A DNA stretch of 64,000 nt. Origin: Takifugu bimaculatus. Its lineage: Eukaryota; Chordata; Actinopteri; Tetraodontiformes; Tetraodontidae. Location of the stretch: assembly GCA_004026145.2 (NCBI GenBank), contig CP034984.1:124001-188000 (forward strand). The letters run 5' to 3'. Each line of letters begins with the position of its first letter. Positions within the stretch are counted from its first letter, which is position 1. Both the position numbers and the translations under genes were made by a program. Shown here in pieces: positions 1-7,272 of this stretch. The notes below the pieces were generated by a model. The model did no database searches and was not told the DNA's origin. It saw nothing but the letters and a program-made list of their open reading frames with translations.

Positions 1-24
1 TTTGTTCCACTCTAAATCACTGTG
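1..24 (-). promoter_or_regulatory. V-RSS of VA1 (12 bp spacer), cut by window edge
   Basis: On the plus strand the heptamer complement CACTGTG lies at 18-24 and the 12 bp spacer at 6-17. Only the last five bases of the nonamer (TTTGT, 1-5) are inside the window. The layout equals that of the other V segments. Confidence 0.88.
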
Positions 25-491
25 TGAACGTTCCATCACTATAGTAGCCCAGACAGTAATAAACTGCTTCATCTTGAGTCTGAACTCCACTGATGGTCAA
101 AGTGAAGTCGGTGCTGCTGCCACTGCCACTAAACCGAGCTGCTGTTCCTGAATGATTTATTCTGACATGTCTTACTAGCAGCTGTGGAGGCTGTCCAGGT
201 TTCTGTTGATACCAGAACATACAATCACTAGTTGATTGTCCATTATAACAGCTGCTGTAAACAGCAGGGTTTGTTTTACAGGTGAGAGCGACAGTGGATC
301 CTGGAGTAGATGTGATCACTGCAGGCTGAGTCACAGTCACCTGACCGCTGCATCCTGCAGACAAAAACACATCATTTATCAGCAGAAAGAGAGGAGAGAA
401 AAGACACAAGGACATCTTTGAGGTTGTGAGGGAACAAACCTGTAAAAGAGCAGCAGGTCAGCGTCCAGATGAGGATGGTGATGAGAGTCAT
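25..491 (-). CDS. Ig light-chain V segment, family A (VA1)
   Basis: Germline V segment that is joined to a J to encode the variable domain of a light chain. Leader exon 440-491 (MTLITILIWTLTCCSFT plus one base) ends at a GT donor. An 85 bp intron (355-439) ends in CTGCAG, and the V exon is 25-354. Visible landmarks are the FR1 Cys in LTCKT, the WYQQKPG core, and YYC before a germline CDR3 of LGYYSDGTF. CDR1 carries a second cysteine pair (C-x8-C) and the CDR2 region an NHS glycosylation sequon. Upstream on the coding strand are TATA-like TTTATAG (557-563) and octamer-like CTTTGCAT (583-590, one mismatch). I chose the upstream leader ATG because it gives a spliced signal peptide of the usual light-chain form; an ATG inside the intron (413-415) is an alternative. 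The V-J spacer 592-1070 shows nothing recognisable. Confidence 0.92.
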
Positions 492-1060
492 GCTGCTTGT
501 GCTTTCTGCTGTGTTGACTGACAGATCTGAGTCCTGCAGTGCTGAACTAACACCACTATAAACCTTCTCAGATCAGCTGATGATGCAAAGCCTCCTCTCT
601 ATGGAAATGACGTCTCTGCTCTCAACACACTGAAGGCACGAGCAGACAAAATCAACACAAACACAGCTTGGATTAAAAGCAACTTTCTTCTTCATGGAAC
701 TGAAGAAAAGATTTGACAAATACAGCTGAGCATCAACAACAGATGCTGATGTGAGAATGTTTGCATTTTTAAACTGGATTCAGCAGTTTTAGCTTTAAAA
801 AGACAATTTCTTGGAAACTTTTGGAGCTGACTTTGTAAAATGTTATTCATTTGAAATTACTTGAAATTGCATTTTCTTAAACCATAAATTAAAATGTAGA
901 ATGAGAATATTGTAACTGATCCACATCAGTTTTGATCATATAAAAAGACTGATGTGTAAAAGTGATCAAATCGTTCAAATTCAAAGAGAAATTTCAGTTT
1001 AAATCTATTGAGAATGTTGGTGCATTAAATCAACTGGTAATAATCCATTTTTGAGAGAAA

Positions 1061-1096
1061 AAGATGTGAATTGTGAACTCATCGTTGACTGTAAGT
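1061..1096 (+). pseudogene. J remnant of cassette 1 (RSS and FGGG core deleted)
   Basis: Compared with the other cassettes, the sequence runs from GATGTGAATT directly to AACTCATCGTTGACT and the splice donor GTAAGT (1091-1096). About 110 bp is missing, including the nonamer, 23 bp spacer, heptamer and the W/F-TFGGGT part of J. Only the 3' end of J (about 1076-1090) and its donor remain, so this cassette cannot recombine through its own J. Confidence 0.88.
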
Positions 1097-1493
1097 AACA
1101 GATTTTTATTTGAATCTTTTTCACTTTTACACTTTTAGCAATTTTAAAGGAGACTTTTGCATTTGTCTCTTTTTAATTGTTATTATTTATTACAATCTGA
1201 GTCACAACTTTATAAACATCATCATTAATTAAAGATTATATTAAATTGTTTCTGACACAGAGACTTCTGGCTTTTCAAATTTAATGTTAATTGTTTTAAA
1301 TTTTCTTTGGACATGTAACATTTGTAGTTAATTAGACTCAACTTTCATTGCTCAAAACCTTCCTTGAGTAGTTTAATCTCATTATTTGGTCATTTTCAAC
1401 ATTCCGACTGTTTTAGAATGTAAAAACTGATTTTATCCGTAAATGCAACTTTTCTTTGCGTGGACGCTTCATTTATTTTCTCTGTGGTGAAAA

Positions 1494-1503
1494 GGAAGTG
1501 AAA
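1494..1503 (+). promoter_or_regulatory. PU.1/IRF composite site in J-C intron, cassette 1
   Basis: GGAAGTGAAA fits the Ets-IRF composite element consensus GGAANNGAAA, known from kappa and lambda light-chain enhancers. An octamer-like ATGCAACT (1443-1450) lies about 50 bp upstream. Position and sequence recur in the other cassettes; enhancer activity is inferred. Confidence 0.6.
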
Positions 1504-1719
1504 CAGACAGATGCCACAGATGTGAAGTGTGTTCTCACCAGTGTTTCACCTGTGTCACGTTAAACTCTCGACTGTATATAAAGAAGTTAAAGAGAAGAAA
1601 ATCGTCACGCTGTCCAACATTGTCCAAACATGTCAAAATGTCCTCAGTCATCACCAGCTAACGGCTCAGTCAGATTTGATGGTGTCCAAACCTTCACGTC
1701 TTTCTGGTCTCTCCTCCAG

Positions 1720-2042
1720 CGGGTGTGGTGCGTCCCACCCTGACCGTCCTCCCCCCCTCCCCAGAGGAGCTGCAGCAGGGCAGTGCCACACTGGTGTGTC
1801 TGGCCAGCGGGGGCTCCCCCTCACAGTGGAAGCTGAGCTGGAAGGTGGGGGGCAGCAGCAGCACCACATCGGCCTCACACAGCCTGGAGGTCCTGGGGAG
1901 TGACGGCCGCTTCAGCTGGAGCAGCACCCTGAACCTCCCTGCAGACCAGTGGAAGAAGGTGGACTCAGTGACCTGTGAGGCCAGTCTGAGTGGACAGAGC
2001 TCTGTCACTCAAAGCCTGGACCCTCACAGCTGCTCAGTCTAG
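1720..2042 (+). CDS. Ig light-chain constant exon, type 1 (C1)
   Basis: Single C1-set constant domain exon, about 107 codons plus the split first codon. The acceptor CTCCAG ends at 1719. The first two bases complete the codon begun by the T left at the J donor, giving S-G-V-V-R-P-T-L. Landmarks are the domain cysteines in TLVCLAS and VTCEAS, the Trp of LSWKV, and a near C-terminal Cys (HSCSV) placed for the bond to heavy chain. Stop TAG is at 2040-2042 and a polyadenylation signal AATAAA at 2221-2226. The cassette's own J is deleted, so this exon is orphaned unless read through from a neighbour. The 3' flank 2230-2490 holds nothing I recognise. Confidence 0.93.
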
Positions 2043-2499
2043 AGGTTCAGCAACACTTCCTGTCTGGAAACCGTGCTGCTTCTGTCCTCAACATCTTGAT
2101 GGAGCGACACATCTTTTCTGCTCACATATTCCTGCATGAGCGTGACTCTGCTTTCATCTGGACATTTCTCTAACTCACCTCACGCATTTTCTGTCCACAG
2201 ATGTGAATTTAAAGTCACAAAATAAACATTTCAATCATTTCAGCCAACATCTCTGTGTTTGTTGTGATTATTGATGAGAAAATCTGATCATCAACCATCT
2301 TTACTCCACAGTTGTCTTTAGTTTTTCTGTTTTTTTATCAGGTGAAAATGAAAAAAACTCAGACAATCATATCACACTTTAAATATCAATTAAGACACTC
2401 AGAAGAGATGATTTCAGCTTGTATATTGATCATATCCACTAATATGAACATGAATGTGTTTTTGGGCTGCATTCATTCGTTCCTTCATCAACTTTATTG

Positions 2500-3900
2500 T
2501 AACTTGTGAGTGGACTGAGGTTAGCCTCATTTACAGTTCCGACCAGCATTGACAAAGTACAAAACAAACATTGCAAATAAAATCAGATAAAATAAGCAAA
2601 CACTTTTGTACACAATAAAATACAGAACCAGAAAGAGCAGTAAAGACCAAGCACAGATAGAGGACAGGAAATTAGTGAGTCATGATTCACAGTGACTGAA
2701 GTGAACACCTGGGTTGAGCTTGAGAGTTACCTGATGTACGGGGGCATAACCAGAGACAGCAGAACTCCCCTGCTCAGCTCGGATTTTGGGAATTTTCTGT
2801 TGCAGCCAGTTCATTCAGTGGGCACTAAAAGCGCTAGTGGACTGAACAATTAATGGAGAGACGTAGTTTGGAGGTTTGCCAGTGAGGGCCGCATAAATGA
2901 ATAAATCCAGGTGGAAGTCACATCTTTGAGCTGGGGAGGTCCACCCTGCCGAGACAGATACAGGACAGTGACGTGTGGAAGAGGGGCTCCAGTGATAAAT
3001 CTAAGGGCAGAATGGTGAAGAGCATCTGGTGGTTCAAGACAGGAAGTGGAGGTAGCCATGGAAATTATCATACCACAGTGGAAATGTGAGGAGAGCATGT
3101 TCTGCTAGCACTTGAGAAAAACATCTATTTAGTGTTTTTATGCATGCAGGGTGGATTTAAGATGGGAAAAAAATGCTGTCTGTAGAACGCTAAAGGAAGC
3201 TTGAAGACATTTTATGGCTGTTTTTAGGCGAGATTGCGATAAAAAGAAAATCTTATACAAACAGTGAAGAGGACAGGGCCTAAAATTGAGCCTTGAGGCA
3301 CCTCCCTAGTGATGGGTTACCATGATTCAGTTTATTTGGTTGTAGTTGACCTGCATGTGTTGTTCCTGTTCTTGCCCTGTTCCCAGGGGGATCTACTTTT
3401 GGCCGAAGCACCTTCTTCCTCACCTGCTTCTCTTATCGGTGGATTAGATCAGCACCTTTAAAGACCGCCTCCTTTCTCCACTCATCCCCTGATCATTATA
3501 GGGCCCACTTGGCTCCATTTCTGTGAAAACATTTGAAGTATGAGCTTTTGTTTGCCAGCTTTCCCTCACTTGCCCATGTTTTGTCTGTCTCCAGTTCCAG
3601 TCAGCAGCAGCTTCACCTTATTGTTACTGTTTTGTGGGAAATAAAACCGTTAAATCATCCAGTTTGTCTGTGTCTGCATTCCAGTTCCAGTTTAATATGG
3701 GTGAGAGAGAAACCAGTGTTGTTGAACATTTCAAGGATGACTGAGTGATCTACTGAGTCAAAAGCCTGAGAGAGGTTCATGATCATGGAGGTAAAATAAC
3801 TTCTCTTATCACAGATAGTTAGAATATTATTGATCATCAAACTGGTGGTGGTGAGAAAACTGTGATGTGGCCTAAAACCAGAGTGATACAGATTTAAAAT
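2500..3900 (-). mobile_element. Decayed non-LTR retrotransposon (LINE) fragment
   Basis: Two pieces of LINE protein can be read on the minus strand. Around 3655-3840 is an RT motif A region (NLSQAFDSVDH). Around 2850-3098 is a C-terminal LINE motif (YHSALRFITG-like: HHSALRFITGAP). Their order fits one minus-strand element with frameshifts and an unrelated ~300 bp stretch (about 3360-3660, including AATAAA) between them. The whole region is repeated at 35510-36910. The following 3900-4235 is AT-rich V flank without a gene. Confidence 0.7.
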
Positions 3901-4241
3901 GGAAGGAGTTTGAGTTGATGCTGATTAGATGTTCTCTGCATTATTTGTTGAATAACAGTATCATAAATATTCAGAAAAAATGAAGCAAAGTTCATCAAAT
4001 CTGCACATAGAAGCAGCACTTGAGTAAATGTAATTACTGATTTAATGGTTGATTATTACTAATATTTTTGTGTCAGTTATAAATTTTACAATGGTTAATG
4101 GTTAAAGTGAGTATTTGTGTATTTTCCATGGTTATTTTAAAGCTTTTAAACTGATTTGACTTGTGTTTAAATGAATCTGGTTTGTACTTGGTGACTCTGG
4201 TGTTGACTGAACCAGTTCTGCTGGTGACTCTTCATCGTCTG

Positions 4242-4266
4242 CAGCTGCAGCTGCTGTTTTCACTTC
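4242..4266 (+). promoter_or_regulatory. Paired E-boxes and IRF-like site 3' of VB1
   Basis: Two abutting CAGCTG E-boxes (4242-4253) are followed by GTTTTCACTTC (reverse GAAGTGAAAAC, IRF-like). They lie 16-40 bp from the RSS nonamer. The same block is present beside every family B V segment and beside the hybrid VA3. A function is inferred only from motif content and conservation. Confidence 0.4.
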
Positions 4267-4281
4267 AGTCACACTGAGGGA

Positions 4282-4309
4282 GGTTTTTGTACGGCTCTAA
4301 ATCACTGTG
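4282..4309 (-). promoter_or_regulatory. V-RSS of VB1, 12 bp spacer
   Basis: Plus-strand nonamer GGTTTTTGT (4282-4290), spacer 4291-4302, heptamer CACTGTG (4303-4309). On the coding strand this reads CACAGTG-12-ACAAAAACC, the consensus signal. Confidence 0.94.
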
Positions 4310-4790
4310 TCAACACTCCGCTACCAACGTAGCCCAGACAGTAATAATCTCCAGCATCTTCAGCCTCAACACCAGTGATGGTTAGAGTGTACTGAGAACC
4401 AGATCTGCTGCCACTGAATCGAGACGGCGTTCCTGTGTTGAGACTTGATACATAATATATCAGAAGTTTAGGAGCCTGTCCAGGTTTCTGAAGGTACCAG
4501 CTGAGTAAGCTGTCAATATTTGAGCTTCCTGTGGCGCTGATGGTCACAGACCCTCCAACACTAACAGACTTGAATTTATCAGCCTGAGTCAGAAAGTTGT
4601 TGGCAGAAGATTCTGAAATGACAAACAATAAATGTTAAAAAGAGCAGTTGAAAAGAGCCTGGAGGAGCAGTTATGATGTAAAAATGAAATGATTTCAGCC
4701 TCCTTGGAAAGAAGAAGAGGATGAAATCAAACAATGTTGAAAAGTCTCACCCTGACTCAGAAAGATGACAGTCAGAATTATTGACAACAT
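4310..4790 (-). CDS. Ig light-chain V segment, family B (VB1)
   Basis: Leader exon 4751-4790 (MLSIILTVIFLSQ plus one base) ends at a GTGAGA donor. The intron is 138 bp and the V exon 4310-4612 starts after TTTCAG. Family B has WYLQKPGQAPKLLIY, the FR3 core SRFSGSRSGSQYTLTI and EDAGDYYC, with CDR1 SNIDSLL and germline CDR3 LGYVGSGVL. The residue expected to be the first canonical Cys is Ala (GCC at 4533-4535, in TISATGS), leaving only the YYC cysteine in the domain. The promoter has an exact octamer ATTTGCAT on the coding strand (4888-4895) and TTTAAA (4855-4860). The frame is open throughout. The upstream stretch 4900-5250 holds nothing recognisable. Confidence 0.9.
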
Positions 4791-5389
4791 GGTGATGCTG
4801 AAGTTTTCAGTGTGAGAGCGTGAAAAGAGTTCAGACTCTCTGTGACATCAGAACTTTAAACTCTGAGGAGCAACCATGCAGAAAAACATGCAAATGTTCT
4901 GCAGAAGACAGAAACTCACCTGTTCTAGTGAAACACAGACACACATGAGGAGTCACACTTTTTCCACTGAGAGTTGAATAAAAGCTTTTTATTAAGTTAA
5001 TTTTCTGACTACTGTTGCTTTAATTTTTTACTTTCTTTCATTAGTTATTTCTCATTAACGAGTTTATATTCTGATCTGCTGTCAGAGACACAAACATGGA
5101 GATTTAATGACTCCACAGCATTAATGTCATTAACATGAACACAGATACAGACCTAAACTATCTACTTGAACTGTTCTTCTATTTATTTTACCACAGATTG
5201 GCCATTTTATATGTGCACATTAATAATCTGGTCAAAAAGCTGAAGGTTTATTTGTTTATTCTTTTGTATCCCCATTAGCTGTTACTTATGCAACAGCTTC
5301 TCTTCCTGGAGTCCACATTTTTAAAAAAATCACATAAATCCAATTTACAATAATATTTACATCAATACATAAATGATAATAAATTCACT

Positions 5390-5870
5390 AATTTTATTCA
5401 AGCAGGACCCGTGAGCAGACAAACAGCTGACGGTGTTAACAGAATACTTTAATTCACTCAGATAGCTGCACCACGTGGTGAAAAGGCGCGTGAAGTGCAG
5501 ATCGTTCCTCCCAATGAGGGGCGCGTGGTGACCCAGGAAGAGACGTGAGGAAAACGGGGAAAGTTCCTTGAAGGGACGGAACCAGGAAGACACCGTTGAC
5601 CCACGTTTAGCACAAAGCCGATGAAAACGAGCAGACGCTGATCGGGAGGCAGCGGCTTTTGAAGGGTGCTGATTGGTAACCAGCTGCAGGTGTGACGGTC
5701 ACCAGCGAGAGGTGCCCAGGTGAACCCACCACGCCCCCTAGTGACAGAACCAGGAAAACAAGACAAACAAAAGGCATCAACACACAGGCCATTTTCCTCT
5801 CCACACACTCACGCAGCCAAACATCACACCTGCCAACAATCACATTTCCAACATGTCAACAACTACAATA
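5390..5870 (-). repeat. Possible solo LTR inside LINE-A copy 1
   Basis: This GC-richer stretch interrupts the LINE 3' region. On the minus strand it begins near TGTTGACATG and ends near GGGTCCTGCTTGAATAAAATT, with a polyadenylation-type signal near the end. A 116-codon open frame (5458-5808) also recurs in the copies at 27538-27888 and 57692-58042, but matches no protein I know. I read it as a non-coding LTR-type repeat; the exact ends are uncertain. Confidence 0.4.
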
Positions 5871-7260
5871 AGATATACAAACTTCATAAAAGGCTCTATA
5901 AAACACAGATATTGCTAAATAAAGTTAGAAGACTTTGTTTTGATCAGTCTTCCACTTTAAGCCAGGTGAGATCAGCATGCATTTGGTGTGTTTCTCCTCC
6001 TTGAACACCGGAGAGCAAGACGCGCTGCTCCACTCTGCACCTACTGCAGCTTCTGCAGCTCTTTATGAGCTGCACTCGACCAGATAGACGAGCAGAAATG
6101 GAGATGAGAGAGCACCAAAGCTTGAATAACCTGCTAGGTGGTATTAGATGTAAGACAGGAGGAACATCTTCTCATCATGGATATATTCCTTCCCATTTTT
6201 CCTACAATTTTACTTATATGTTTTTGCCATGATTATTTATTGTGAAGGTTAACCCCAAGGAATTTAACCTCATTGACTTGGTCAACACAGCTGCCAGTTA
6301 TGGAGATGCACAATTTAAAATCTTGCCTGAGAGTAAAACCTGATCCAAAAAAAATAAAACCATTTGGTTTTTAACACATTTAAACTTAAATTATTAATGG
6401 CTATCCAATCTGCAATAAGTGCAATTTCATTTTGAAGAACATTTAACTCCACACTGCTTGATGACATATAAACAGCTGAATCATCTTCAAACAGCCAAGC
6501 TGGCTTCTCTCCAAGCAAATGGCATCAGTGGTAAAAATAGAGTCGAGCAGTGGACCGAAGCAACTCCCCTGGGGAACACCACATCGTACTGTCTTTACAT
6601 TAGAAAAACTGCCATTAAAGAGAAGCATTCGGGATCTCTTAGATACTTGGGTCCTCCTCCAATTAAGAGTCAAAATATTAGCGCCACATGCCTCTAATTT
6701 CATTCAGAGCATTTTGTGATCAATCAAATCAAAAGCAGCACTAAAATCACGAAGCACAGCACCTACTATCATTTTCCTGTCAGGATCACTCCACCACTGA
6801 TCAGTCATCTGCATTAAAGCTGCACAGGTGGAGTGACCCTTCTTGTAAGCATGCTGAAATTCATTAAGTTCATTAATTGACAAATAGAGGGAGATTTGGT
6901 TAAACACAACTCGCCCCATCAGTCTACTCAGAACAGGAAGGATGCTAATAGGAAGGCTATTAGCACCTCTGAACGGCTGCTTCCTGTTTTTAGGTAAAGG
7001 AATAAGTTTAGCAGCTTTCCACGCTTTAGGGCATATAGGAAGCTCAGATTTAAGATATGACCTATAGGTGAGGCAATAATGCTGGAGACCATCCTCAAAT
7101 GTTTCCAGTTTATCTCGTTCTGAGGGGTTTTAATTGTTTAAACTTGCAAGAAGTTTCTCCACCTCATTCACTTGAATTGATTGGAAATCAAATACACAAT
7201 CTTTATTTTTCACAAGGTAGCCTTTGAAGTTTCTCAGTTTTCCCAATAAAATATTTCTTG

Positions 7261-7272
7261 GGGTTTTGTCTT
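7261..7272. repeat. Target-site duplication, left copy, of the RTE-like LINE
   Basis: GGGTTTTGTCTT here matches 10636-10647 on the far side of the LINE. The uninterrupted LINE-A copies at ~29495 and ~59930 have the sequence once, which confirms an insertion at this point. Confidence 0.85.

Larger units (their letters stand above)
5255..7272 (-). mobile_element. Decayed LINE (LINE-A copy 1), 3' portion
   Basis: Minus-strand reverse transcriptase pieces in order: 6704-6919 (KKGHSTC and a DFSAAFDLIDH motif A), 6443-6703 (VPQGS motif) and 6315-6518, where the catalytic FADD motif reads FEDD. The element continues beyond the RTE insertion at 10637-11650, where minus-strand ADKHAPIRK and PWIDEDLKA motifs of the endonuclease-RT linker can be read. 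Stops and frameshifts make it non-coding. An LTR-like insertion lies within its 3' part. Copies 2 and 3 are at 27335-30510 and 57500-60937. I cannot assign the clade with confidence. Confidence 0.75.

Noticed and set aside
391..415. ATG within the leader intron as the true start of family A V genes
   Set aside because: The upstream ATG with GT donor and CTGCAG acceptor gives a normal light-chain leader; the intronic ATG is kept only as an alternative in the findings.
236..421. 61-codon plus-strand ORF over each family A V segment
   Set aside because: Antisense shadow of the V exon and leader intron; it recurs only because the V copies are near identical and has no motif of its own.
1529..1903. 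124-codon plus-strand ORF over J-C intron and C exon
   Set aside because: Out of frame with the constant domain and crosses the splice acceptor; the Cys/Trp landmarks are in the other frame.
1694..2008. 104-codon minus-strand ORF over each type 1 C exon
   Set aside because: Antisense shadow of a GC-rich exon.
4533..4535. Missing Cys in family B as a sequencing error
   Set aside because: The Ala codon is present in all eight separate copies, which differ elsewhere.
5458..5808. 116-codon minus-strand ORF recurring three times
   Set aside because: Lies in an LTR-like repeat, has no known domain, and overlaps other frames of similar length; conservation is explained by block duplication.
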